Source of the DNA: Bacillota bacterium
Lineage (GTDB): Bacteria > Bacillota > Clostridia > Lachnospirales > Lachnospiraceae
Direction of reading: 5' to 3'
NCBI GenBank assembly: GCA_023412855.1
Contig: JAEZRJ010000075.1
Span: forward strand, 1 to 13,620
DNA: 13,620 bases
The notes under the pieces were generated by a model. That model was not told the DNA's origin. It ran no database searches and saw only the letters and a program-made list of their open reading frames with translations. This document shows positions 7,517-13,620 of this stretch, one piece after another (position 1 is the stretch's first letter; the number at the start of each line of letters is the position of its first letter). Both the position numbers and the translations under genes were made by a program.

Positions 7517-8323
7517 ATGAGCGGATTAATGAACAAGTTTTCACTGGAAGGTAAAGTAGCATTGATAACAGGAGCTTCTTATGGAATTGGCTTTGCAATT
7601 GCAACCGCCTATGCGGAAGCGGGAGCAACTATTGTATTTAACGATATTAAGCAGGAATTAGTGGATAAGGGTCTTGCGGCATATGAGGAAAAAGGAATCA
7701 AGGCTCACGGCTATGTATGCGACGTAACGAACGAAGAGCAGGTACAGGAAATGGCAGCGCTTATTGAGAAGGAAGTAGGCGTAATCGATATTCTTGTAAA
7801 TAATGCAGGAATCATCAGGCGTATTCCTATGTGTGACATGACGGCGGCGGAGTTCCGTCAGGTAATCGATGTGGACCTGAATGCTCCCTTTATCGTTTCT
7901 AAGGCGGTAATTCCCAGCATGATCAAAAAAGGGCATGGTAAGATAATAAATATCTGCTCCATGATGAGCGAGCTGGGACGCGAGACGGTATCCGCTTATG
8001 CGGCTGCCAAAGGGGGACTTAAGATGTTAACTAAGAATATTGCTTCTGAATATGGCGAATTCAATATTCAGTGCAACGGCATCGGGCCCGGCTATATTGC
8101 TACGCCTCAGACGGCACCTCTTCGCGAGATTCAGCCGGATGGTTCCAAGCATCCTTTTGATCAGTTCATTATCGCCAAGACTCCGGCGGCGCGTTGGGGA
8201 GAAGCGGAGGATTTGCAGGGACCGGCGGTATTTCTCGCATCGGATGCATCGGATTTTGTGAATGGACATGTGCTTTATGTGGATGGGGGTATTCTTGCTT
8301 ATATTGGGAAGCAGCCGCAGTAA
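7517..8323 (+). CDS. kduD: 2-keto-3-deoxy-D-gluconate dehydrogenase / gluconate 5-dehydrogenase-like SDR
   Basis: Short-chain dehydrogenase, 268 aa from the ATG at 7517. An ATG at 7511 lies only two bases after GGAG (7505-7508), whereas 7517 has an eight-base gap, so 7517 is preferred. Cofactor motif TGASYGIG (18-25), NNAG (95-98), and the catalytic Ser148, Tyr161 and Lys165 (YAAAK) are all present. The C terminus GHVLYVDGGILAYIGKQP and the block NGIGPGYIATPQTAPLRE are typical of the Gram-positive group usually labelled gluconate 5-dehydrogenase, which includes streptococcal DhuD. In this context it should reduce 3-deoxy-D-glycero-2,5-hexodiulosonate to 2-keto-3-deoxygluconate. The name kduD reflects pathway role; idnO or dhuD are possible labels. 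Confidence 0.9.
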   Translation: MSGLMNKFSLEGKVALITGASYGIGFAIATAYAEAGATIVFNDIKQELVDKGLAAYEEKGIKAHGYVCDVTNEEQVQEMAALIEKEVGVIDILVNNAGIIRRIPMCDMTAAEFRQVIDVDLNAPFIVSKAVIPSMIKKGHGKIINICSMMSELGRETVSAYAAAKGGLKMLTKNIASEYGEFNIQCNGIGPGYIATPQTAPLREIQPDGSKHPFDQFIIAKTPAARWGEAEDLQGPAVFLASDASDFVNGHVLYVDGGILAYIGKQPQ

Positions 8324-8333
8324 TGTTTCAATA

Positions 8334-8363
8334 GGTGGTTGGGTTGGGTTGTGCTGGGTTGTG
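8334..8363. other. G-tract cluster (TTGGG repeats)
   Basis: Just after the kduD stop the plus strand has GG, GG, GGG, GGG and GGG runs separated mostly by TT (TGGTTGGGTTGGGTTG, then CTGGG). This is enough for a two-tier G-quadruplex or slipped pairing. It directly abuts the left end of the palindromic element at 8365. Confidence 0.4.
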
Positions 8364-8364
8364 A

Positions 8365-8652
8365 TAATTTTATGTACAATTGAGGGGTGCTGATGGCTTT
8401 CTTCGGTGTATTCGGTTTCTGTTCCGGCGCGAACGGCTGTATTTTCTAAAGGAAACCGGGAGTGTGTCGGTAACGGACGGGCCGGCAGCAAAGTACATCC
8501 ATGTACTGTGCTGCCTAAACGCCGCATCCATGCGGCATTTTCCCTGGGTGTTGAAGGTTTCCTTAAGAAAATGCAAGCCGTTGGCTAAAGGAACTGAAAC
8601 CGAATACACCGAAGAAAGCCTCTGGAAGGCTGTGAAGTTGTACATAAAATTA
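8365..8652. mobile_element. 288-bp palindromic, MITE-like repeat element
   Basis: The ends are a perfect 15-base inverted repeat: TAATTTTATGTACAA at 8365-8379 and its reverse complement at 8638-8652. The arms stay complementary inward: 8395-8419 matches 8596-8620 perfectly over 25 bases, and 8432-8457 matches 8556-8582 with few mismatches. The central roughly 100 bases are unpaired except for two hairpins. No transposase is encoded; the small ORFs inside are mirror products of the palindrome. If the outer TA on each side is a target duplication, an IS630/mariner-type origin is possible, but no longer duplication is visible. It separates kduD from dhuI by over 500 bases in an otherwise compact operon, so it probably inserted there. 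Confidence 0.75.
8484..8536. repeat. Twin hairpins at the apex of the palindromic element
   Basis: Hairpin 1 (8484-8515) has outer stem GGCAGCA/TGCTGCC, one A-G mismatch, then AGTACAT-CC-ATGTACT. Hairpin 2 (8521-8536) is GCCGCAT-CC-ATGCGGC. Both share the same ATCCAT core. With the long arms outside, a single strand would fold into a stem ending in a fork of two stem-loops. Confidence 0.65.
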
Positions 8653-8861
8653 GCGGAGGTTATGGGTTTTGTAATTGTTATTGATACGTTACGTTAGAAA
8701 AAAAGAATGATAAAGGGTTAATGGATATTTAAAAATAGACTGATTTAAGGGAGAAAATAGGGTAATAAGGAGAAGAAAATATAGAGAAGGGAATATGGAA
8801 AAGGCAATATAGAGAGGGTTTTATTCTCGTGTGGATGCAGGGAAAGGAGTAGGGAAGGAAA
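8653..8861 (+). other. Purine-rich non-coding spacer before dhuI
   Basis: 209 bases without a credible gene. It opens with AT-rich sequence (about 8670-8700, including ACGTTACGTT). From about 8695 to 8861 the plus strand is mostly A and G, with several GGAG, AGGG and AAGG runs. No good -35/-10 pair is seen. The sites AAGGAG (8844-8849) and AAGGAA (8855-8860) serve the dhuI start. Confidence 0.5.
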
Positions 8862-9503
8862 ATGAAGATAGCTTTAATAAATGAGAACAGTCAGGCGGCT
8901 AAGAATGGGTTGGTTTGTGATACGTTAAAAAAAGTGGTGGTGCCTCTTGGTCATGAGGTATATAACTACGGTATGTATAGTGGGGAGGATGTGAATTCTC
9001 TTACCTATGTGCAGAATGGTATTCTTGCGGCTGTGCTTTTAAATGCGGGGGCGGCTGATTATGTGGTGACGGGTTGCGGTACGGGAGAAGGGGCTATGCT
9101 GGCTTGTAACTCTTTTCCGGGAGTGTTGTGCGGACATATCGTGGACCCTTCGGATGCATATATGTTTGCTCAGATTAATGACGGCAATGCAATTGCTCTT
9201 CCTTTTGCCAAGGGCTTTGGCTGGGGTGCGGAACTGAATCTTGCATATATTTTTGAGAAGTTGTTTTCCTGTGAAGGGGGACAGGGTTATCCGAAGGATA
9301 GGGTTATACCGGAACAGAGGAATAAGAAGATTCTCGATGAGGTGAAGAAGATAACGCATCAGGATATGGTAACGATTTTGAAGAATCTGGATAGGGAGTT
9401 GGTGAAGGGAGCCTTGGCGGGAGAGCGGTTTAAGGAATATTTCTTCGCAAATTGCAGGGAGGATGCGATAGCAGCCTGCGTAAGAGAGATTTTGGAAGGT
9501 TAA
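8862..9503 (+). CDS. dhuI: RpiB/LacA/LacB-family isomerase, DhuI-like 4-deoxy-5-hexosulose-uronate ketol-isomerase
   Basis: 213 aa, longer than RpiB (about 150 aa). The opening MKIALINENSQAAKN, the block VVTGCGTGEGAMLACNSFPGV (69-88) and PFAKGFGWGAELNL (114-127) match my recollection of the streptococcal protein DhuI. That protein is encoded beside dhuD, kdgK, an aldolase and a GH88 enzyme in glycosaminoglycan operons, and isomerises the same compound as KduI. Cys72 in GCGTG aligns with the catalytic cysteine of RpiB. The acidic/aromatic segment DPSDAYMFAQINDGNAIA (95-112) replaces part of the phosphate-binding region of true sugar-phosphate isomerases, fitting a non-phosphorylated uronate substrate. 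The next gene starts 13 bases after its stop. A general RpiB-like sugar-phosphate isomerase is the less likely alternative. Confidence 0.8.
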   Translation: MKIALINENSQAAKNGLVCDTLKKVVVPLGHEVYNYGMYSGEDVNSLTYVQNGILAAVLLNAGAADYVVTGCGTGEGAMLACNSFPGVLCGHIVDPSDAYMFAQINDGNAIALPFAKGFGWGAELNLAYIFEKLFSCEGGQGYPKDRVIPEQRNKKILDEVKKITHQDMVTILKNLDRELVKGALAGERFKEYFFANCREDAIAACVREILEG

Positions 9504-9516
9504 AAGGGGTGAAGAT

Positions 9517-10305
9517 ATGGCGGTTCTGGCACTTAAGGTTCTCGATAAAAATGGAAAGACTATATGTGTGAGCAGCGGGAAGGATTATGTCAGTCTCGTA
9601 TGTACTGCGGAATATGCGGAGGGTGACCGTATTGTCCTGGAAACCTCGGAGAAAAATATTCATGCAATACTGCAGGTGGACGATGCTATGGGACCGGCCT
9701 TCGTATATATTACGGATAATGTGTCGTATCAGATTCCTTTCGGAGAAAAGAGGATTTGCTATTCTCCCAAGGTATTTTACGGAAGCAGGCATTATTTATA
9801 TGCGCGGACGGCCAGGGAAGATGAAATAAAGGGTTATAGGAACCTTGCGTTGAATGTATGTGACCAGCATGGGGAGACGAATTGTTATCCTCATGCAGAG
9901 GCTAACGTAGAGACGAGAGGAGAATCTGTTTTTGCAGCCCGCAACGCCATTGACGGCGTATGTGAGAACCGTTCTCATGGAGAATGGCCCTATGAATCGT
10001 GGGGAATCAATATGCGTGAGGATGCGTATATGAGCGTAGATTTCGGGCATGAGGTGGAGACGGACAAAATCGTTTTGTATACCCGTTCCGATTTTCCCCA
10101 TGATAACTGGTGGAGGCAGGTAACGCTGACATTTTCCGATGGAACGAGCATAGAGTGGGATTTGGAAAAAAGCAGTCTGCCTCATATTCTGGAATTCGGG
10201 AAAAAACGGATTACGTGGGTGCGCCTCGGAAATTTGATAAAGGCGGACGACCCCTCGCCGTTTCCGGCATTGAGCCAGATAGAAGTATACGGAACAATTG
10301 TGTAA
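9517..10305 (+). CDS. Unassigned two-domain beta-rich protein with discoidin/CBM-like C-terminal half
   Basis: 262 aa, start supported by AAGGGG seven bases before the ATG. I do not recognise a characterised homologue. Residues 1-105 look beta-rich and form a separate domain. Residues about 108-260 resemble the F5/8 type C (discoidin) jelly roll: ARNAIDG (141-147), WPYESWGINMREDAYMSVDFG (157-177), DKIVLYTRSDFPHDNWW (183-199), VTLTFSDGT (202-210), and a closing FPALSQIEVYG (249-259). This may be a DUF7402-type domain, from memory only. There is no signal peptide or membrane span, so it should be cytoplasmic, which is unusual for this fold. It sits between the isomerase and aldolase genes with gaps of 13 and 18 bases, so it is co-expressed with the pathway. 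A carbohydrate-binding, sensor or enzymatic role is possible; none is shown. Confidence 0.8.
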   Translation: MAVLALKVLDKNGKTICVSSGKDYVSLVCTAEYAEGDRIVLETSEKNIHAILQVDDAMGPAFVYITDNVSYQIPFGEKRICYSPKVFYGSRHYLYARTAREDEIKGYRNLALNVCDQHGETNCYPHAEANVETRGESVFAARNAIDGVCENRSHGEWPYESWGINMREDAYMSVDFGHEVETDKIVLYTRSDFPHDNWWRQVTLTFSDGTSIEWDLEKSSLPHILEFGKKRITWVRLGNLIKADDPSPFPALSQIEVYGTIV

Positions 10306-10323
10306 AAGGAGGAAGATTCAGAC

Positions 10324-11286
10324 ATGAATCCGATAATTGAAGAAATTGGTAAGATAGGTATTGTGCCGGTAATCGCTTTAGACGATACGAAGGATGCGAA
10401 ACCCCTTGCGGAGGCACTGTTCAAAGGCGGACTTCCCGTCGCTGAAGTAACTTTCCGAACGGATGCGGCAGAGGAATCTATCCGTATTATGGCGAGGGAA
10501 TTCCCCGACATGCTTGTGGGAGCAGGAACAGTCCTTACGATAGAGCAGGTGGATCGTGCTGTTTCGGCCGGAGCGAAGTTCATCGTAAGCCCAGGACTGA
10601 ATCCACGGGTGGTTTTCTACTGCGTAGGGAAAAATATTCCGGTGCTTCCGGGAACTTCCAACCCAAGTGATGTGGAAGCCGCTATTGAGCTGGGACTCGA
10701 TACGGTGAAATTTTTTCCCGCAGAGGCGGCAGGCGGAATCGAGATGATCAAGGCGATGAGCGCACCGTACAACAAGATGAAGTTTATGCCCACAGGAGGC
10801 ATTACCGCGGATAACTTAAAAGAATATCTGGACTTCGATAAAATCGTTGCATGCGGCGGAAGCTGGATGGTGAAAAAGGACTTGGTAACTGCGGGAAGCT
10901 TCGATAAAATTGAAGCTTTGACCAGAGAAGCCGTAACGGAGATGCTGGGATTCGAGCTTAAGCATGTAGGAATCAATGAGACGGACGAGGAGTCTGCCGA
11001 TCATACGGCAGGAACCTTCGAGGCAATTTTTGGAATGACAAAAAAGACAGGAGCCGGATCAATCTTCGCAGGAACAGGTATCGAAGTGATGAAGACGCCG
11101 TATCTTGGAGCAAACGGACATATCGCAATCGGTACGAATTATATAGAAAGAGCTATTTATCATTTGGAAAGGCAGGGTGTAATATTCGATGAAGCGACTG
11201 CCAAGAGAGACGATAAGGGCAAGCTGAAGGCTATTTACTTAAAGGATGAAATCGGCGGTTTTGCGGTGCACCTCATTCAGAAATAG
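10324..11286 (+). CDS. KDPG/KHG aldolase fused to a VOC (glyoxalase)-like domain
   Basis: 320 aa. Residues 1-210 are a class I 2-keto-3-deoxy-6-phosphogluconate aldolase of the Eda family, which cleaves KDPG to pyruvate and glyceraldehyde-3-phosphate. Glu41, Arg45 (VAEVTFRTDAA) and the Schiff-base Lys129 (DTVKFFPAEAAGG) each sit four residues before E. coli Eda Glu45, Arg49 and Lys133. GAGTVLT (66-72) and FMPTGGI (154-160) are also intact. Residues about 211-320 are an extra domain beginning ELKHVGINETDEESAD and containing NGHIAIGTNYIERAIYHLE (264-282) and DEIGGFAVHLIQK (308-320). This resembles a vicinal-oxygen-chelate half, with His214, His266 and Glu309 as possible metal ligands. The start is preceded by AAGGAGGA at somewhat long spacing. 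kdgK follows after 19 bases. Confidence 0.9.
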   Translation: MNPIIEEIGKIGIVPVIALDDTKDAKPLAEALFKGGLPVAEVTFRTDAAEESIRIMAREFPDMLVGAGTVLTIEQVDRAVSAGAKFIVSPGLNPRVVFYCVGKNIPVLPGTSNPSDVEAAIELGLDTVKFFPAEAAGGIEMIKAMSAPYNKMKFMPTGGITADNLKEYLDFDKIVACGGSWMVKKDLVTAGSFDKIEALTREAVTEMLGFELKHVGINETDEESADHTAGTFEAIFGMTKKTGAGSIFAGTGIEVMKTPYLGANGHIAIGTNYIERAIYHLERQGVIFDEATAKRDDKGKLKAIYLKDEIGGFAVHLIQK

Positions 11287-11305
11287 AAGGGAGAATAAAG
11301 AATTT

Positions 11306-12331
11306 ATGAGTAAAAAAACAGTAACTTTCGGTGAAATTATGTTAAGGTTGGCGCCGGAGGGCTATTACCGTTTTGTTCAGGCGGCAAGCTATGGAGCTAC
11401 TTACGGAGGCGGAGAGGCCAACGTAGCGGTATCCCTTGCAAATTATGGTTTGGATTCCTCCTTTGTGACCAAACTCCCGGCACATGAAATCGGTCAGGCG
11501 GGCATCAATTCTCTGAGGCAGTTTGGTGTGAATACCAAAGATATCGTGCGGGGCGGCAAGAGGGTAGGAATTTATTTCTTGGAAAAAGGAGCTTCCCAAA
11601 GGCCTTCCAAGGTTATTTACGATAGAGCGGGTTCCTCTATTGCCGAGGCGGTAAAAGAGGATTTTGACTGGGATGCGGTTTTTGAAGGTGCGGACTGGTT
11701 CCATTTCACGGGAATTACTCCTGCGCTGGGAGAGAACGTTGCAAAAATATGCTTGGAAGCGTGCAAGAAGGCGAAGGAAAAGGGAATTACCGTAAGCTGT
11801 GACTTGAATTATAGAAACAAACTGTGGAGCAAGGAGAAAGCCGGTGAAGTAATGGGTGAGCTGTGTAAATATGTGGACGTATGCATCGCTAATGAAGAGG
11901 ATGCCGGCGACGTATTCGGCATAAAAGCGCCTGACACCGATGTAACTGCGGGGAAAGTAAACCATGAAGGTTATAAAGATGTGGCAAAGCGCCTTGCAGA
12001 CCGTTTCGGATTTCAGAAGGTGGCGATTACTCTAAGAGAGTCTCTTTCCGCCAATGACAACAACTGGGCGGGAATGCTATATACTGAAGGCGAATATTAT
12101 TTCAGCAAGAAATATACGATGCATATCGTAGACCGTGTGGGAGGAGGAGATTCCTTCGGAGCAGGGTTGATTTATGCCAGTCTGGCGGGTATGAGTGCGC
12201 AGGAGACCATAGAGTTCGCAGTGGCGGCAAGCTGCTTAAAGCACAGCATCGAAGGAGACTTCAACCAAGTGAGCGCGGAAGAGGTTAAAAAGCTGGCGGG
12301 CGGAGACGCTTCCGGAAGAGTGCAAAGATAA
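11306..12331 (+). CDS. kdgK: 2-keto-3-deoxygluconate kinase (PfkB family)
   Basis: 341 aa from the ATG at 11306; the frame extends upstream to 11246, but that would overlap the aldolase gene, and AAGGGAG (11287-11293) serves 11306. Ribokinase-fold sugar kinase: GEIMLRLAPEG (9-19), YGGGEANVAVSLANYG (33-48), DLNYRNKLWS (166-175) and the PfkB signature DRVGGGDSFGAGL (276-288) with the catalytic base Asp282. The NYR-LW motif is typical of KDG kinases. It phosphorylates 2-keto-3-deoxygluconate with ATP to give KDPG for the aldolase encoded just upstream. It is the last gene of the operon; a strong terminator lies 60 bases downstream. Confidence 0.93.
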   Translation: MSKKTVTFGEIMLRLAPEGYYRFVQAASYGATYGGGEANVAVSLANYGLDSSFVTKLPAHEIGQAGINSLRQFGVNTKDIVRGGKRVGIYFLEKGASQRPSKVIYDRAGSSIAEAVKEDFDWDAVFEGADWFHFTGITPALGENVAKICLEACKKAKEKGITVSCDLNYRNKLWSKEKAGEVMGELCKYVDVCIANEEDAGDVFGIKAPDTDVTAGKVNHEGYKDVAKRLADRFGFQKVAITLRESLSANDNNWAGMLYTEGEYYFSKKYTMHIVDRVGGGDSFGAGLIYASLAGMSAQETIEFAVAASCLKHSIEGDFNQVSAEEVKKLAGGDASGRVQR

Positions 12332-12391
12332 TGGGATATTGATTTCAGCGTAAGCAACCGATTGATGAGAAAAAGGAGAGAAGAGCATAGG

Positions 12392-12427
12392 AAAAAAGGG
12401 CAGCCTGAAAACAGGCTGCTCTTTTTT
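12392..12427. terminator. Bidirectional intrinsic terminator
   Basis: GC core GGCAGCCTG / CAGGCTGCT with an AAAA loop (12408-12411), flanked by A6 on the left and T6 on the right, giving up to 16 paired positions including one G-U. It is symmetric, so it should end both the rightward kduI-kdgK transcript and the leftward dehydrogenase transcript, whose stop codon is at 12470. Confidence 0.93.
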
Positions 12428-12469
12428 ATATCTCCATTTCTCGTTTCCGGCTCATATAACATATAAAAA

Positions 12470-13516
12470 TCAACAGATTTTAACGACAGACTTCACGATA
12501 TTTGCTTTATCCGCTACGCTCGCATCCATTGCATTCTGGATATCATCAAAGTCAAATACATTGGTAACGATTCCTTTCAAATTAATACTGCCGCCTGCAA
12601 CCGCATCGATAGCAATCGGATAAATATGACGGTAACGGAAAATCGTTTTGAATGTCAATTCTTTATCCAGCGCCAGGCTGCTTGGCATAGTAAGAGTTCC
12701 ATCTGCGCTGTATCCGACTAAAACGATTGTCCCGCCCTTCTTTGAAGCATGAATCAATTGTTCGGTCGTAATATTAGTGCCTGCTGTTTCAAAAGAAACA
12801 TCACATCCCTTTCCGCCTGTCAGTTTTCTTATTTCAGCAACAGTATCTTGTGTCTTACCGTTGATTACTGCTGTGGCTCCCAGCTCAAGGGCTTTAGCCA
12901 ATCTTTTTTCCATAATATCTACTACGATGATATTTGTGATACCCATTGCTTTTAAGGCAAGAAGGGTTACCAGACCGATACATCCGGCTCCGGTAATGAC
13001 AGCTGTCTGGCCGATACGGATGCCGCTTTCGATTGCGGCGTGGAAGCCTACGGCAAGTGGTTCTATTAAAGCACCCTCCATTGTATCTACATTTTCGGGA
13101 AGCTTGAAACACAGTCCGGCTTCATGCGCTACGTATTCCTGAAATACCCCGTCCACCGGAGGGGTTGCAAAAAAGATAACGTCAGGACAGAGATTGTATT
13201 TACCCTGCTTGCAGAATTCACAATGCCCGCAGGTTTTTCCGGGTTCTAATGCCACACGGTCGCCGGGTTTTAGATGAGTGACATTTTTTCCGGCTTCCAC
13301 TACGGTTCCTGCCGGTTCATGTCCAAGGACAAAAGGCGGATTTACAATGCAGGAGCCAATACGCCCTGCTTCATAATAGTGCAGATCGGAACCGCATATT
13401 CCTACATATTCCAGTTTGACCAATACCTCATCATCTTTGGGAACGGGAATATCTCTTTCTGTAAATCCCATTTTTCCGATTCCTTCCATAATTGCTACTT
13501 TCATTTTTTTGCTCAT
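12470..13516 (-). CDS. Zinc-dependent polyol/alcohol dehydrogenase, sorbitol dehydrogenase-like
   Basis: 348 aa medium-chain dehydrogenase. Catalytic zinc ligands: Cys41 (GICGSDLHYY), His66-Glu67 (LGHEPAG) and Glu152 (ALIEPLAVGFHAA). The structural zinc lobe is complete: Cys96, Cys99, Cys102 and Cys110 in GKTCGHCEFCKQGKYNLC. The NAD(P) fold has GAGCIG (176-181), followed by a conserved Asp (VVDIMEKR) that favours NAD. PPVDGVFQEYVAH is typical of the sorbitol/xylitol dehydrogenase group. The ATG at 13516 follows GAGGAG at good spacing. It is transcribed towards the catabolic operon and has its own operator-like upstream region, so it may belong to another regulon. The substrate is a polyol or sugar acid; which one cannot be decided here. 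Confidence 0.88.
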   Translation of the reverse strand: MSKKMKVAIMEGIGKMGFTERDIPVPKDDEVLVKLEYVGICGSDLHYYEAGRIGSCIVNPPFVLGHEPAGTVVEAGKNVTHLKPGDRVALEPGKTCGHCEFCKQGKYNLCPDVIFFATPPVDGVFQEYVAHEAGLCFKLPENVDTMEGALIEPLAVGFHAAIESGIRIGQTAVITGAGCIGLVTLLALKAMGITNIIVVDIMEKRLAKALELGATAVINGKTQDTVAEIRKLTGGKGCDVSFETAGTNITTEQLIHASKKGGTIVLVGYSADGTLTMPSSLALDKELTFKTIFRYRHIYPIAIDAVAGGSINLKGIVTNVFDFDDIQNAMDASVADKANIVKSVVKIC

Positions 13517-13548
13517 TTTATAACTCCTCGTATTATAAAGTAGTAGTG

Positions 13549-13614
13549 TTTATAGTCCCTCTCCAAGGACTGTATGCTATACAAAACAGTATGATATACT
13601 GTTGGAGATACTGT
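13549..13614 (-). promoter_or_regulatory. Promoter-operator region of the dehydrogenase gene
   Basis: Two perfect palindromes share the core GTATGMTATAC: TGTAT-GCT-ATACA at 13571-13583 and ACAGTAT-GAT-ATACTGT at 13586-13602. A further half-site ATACTGT lies at 13608-13614. The palindrome centres are 17 bases apart. A -10-like TATAAA is at 13554-13549 on the minus strand, and the position 17 bases upstream (GCATAC) falls inside the first palindrome, the geometry expected for a repressor or a proximal activator. A second TATAAT (13537-13532) is too close to the ribosome-binding site to be the main promoter. The binding protein is not identifiable. Confidence 0.6.
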
Positions 13615-13620
13615 GGATTG

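Noticed and set aside
8027..8527. 166-codon minus-strand frame running from kduD into the repeat element
   Set aside because: It overlaps kduD antisense and reads through the repeat; it is a shadow.
8365..8652. CRISPR array or tRNA gene as an explanation for the repeated structure
   Set aside because: There are no regularly spaced direct repeats and no tRNA-like conserved loops; the structure is one inverted repeat.
8370..8697. Small open frames on both strands inside the palindromic element (91 and 105 codons)
   Set aside because: They are mirror products of the inverted repeat, with no credible ribosome-binding sites and no protein-like composition.
11246..11305. Upstream extension of the KDG kinase frame
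   Set aside because: It would overlap the aldolase coding sequence; the extra residues do not fit the kinase family, whose N terminus begins at MSKKTVTFGE.

Overview
The window carries an uronate-catabolism locus from a low-to-moderate GC Firmicute, most likely a gut Lachnospiraceae-type Clostridium. The reasons are the strong AAGGAGG ribosome-binding sites, a CUT1 sugar ABC transporter without its own ATPase, a YesL/DUF624 protein, a cytoplasmic GH88 hydrolase, and a KDPG aldolase carrying an extra C-terminal domain. The genus is an inference; nothing here fixes it.

Layout: (1) Bases 1-5445, + strand: two MalF/MalG-type sugar permeases (the first cut by the window edge), a GH88 unsaturated glucuronyl hydrolase, a DUF2264 protein and a DUF624 membrane protein. 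This is the uptake and intracellular hydrolysis half. (2) Bases 5435-6292, - strand: an AraC-family regulator, convergent with the transport operon (11-bp tail overlap) and divergent from the catabolic operon. It has a well-formed promoter with a direct repeat over its -35. (3) Bases 6506-12331, + strand: kduI, kduD/dhuD, a non-coding stretch with a 288-bp palindromic mobile-element-like sequence, an RpiB/LacAB-type isomerase resembling streptococcal DhuI, an unrecognised two-domain protein with a discoidin-like C-terminal half, an Eda-type aldolase fused to a VOC-like domain, and KDG kinase. A strong bidirectional terminator follows at about 12392-12427. (4) Bases 12470-13516, - strand: a zinc-dependent sorbitol-dehydrogenase-like enzyme with palindromic operator-like repeats upstream.

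How they work together (inference from known families): unsaturated disaccharides made by a polysaccharide lyase outside the window enter through the ABC transporter. GH88 splits off the unsaturated uronate, which rearranges to 4-deoxy-L-threo-5-hexosulose uronate. KduI and/or the DhuI-like protein isomerise it, KduD/DhuD reduces it to 2-keto-3-deoxygluconate, KdgK phosphorylates it, and the Eda-type aldolase yields pyruvate and glyceraldehyde-3-phosphate. The pathway is complete from unsaturated disaccharide to central metabolism.

Most notable points: two unrelated enzyme families for the same isomerase step in one gene run; a large cruciform-forming element placed between kduD and dhuI; an unassigned intracellular discoidin-like protein in the operon; and the aldolase-VOC fusion.
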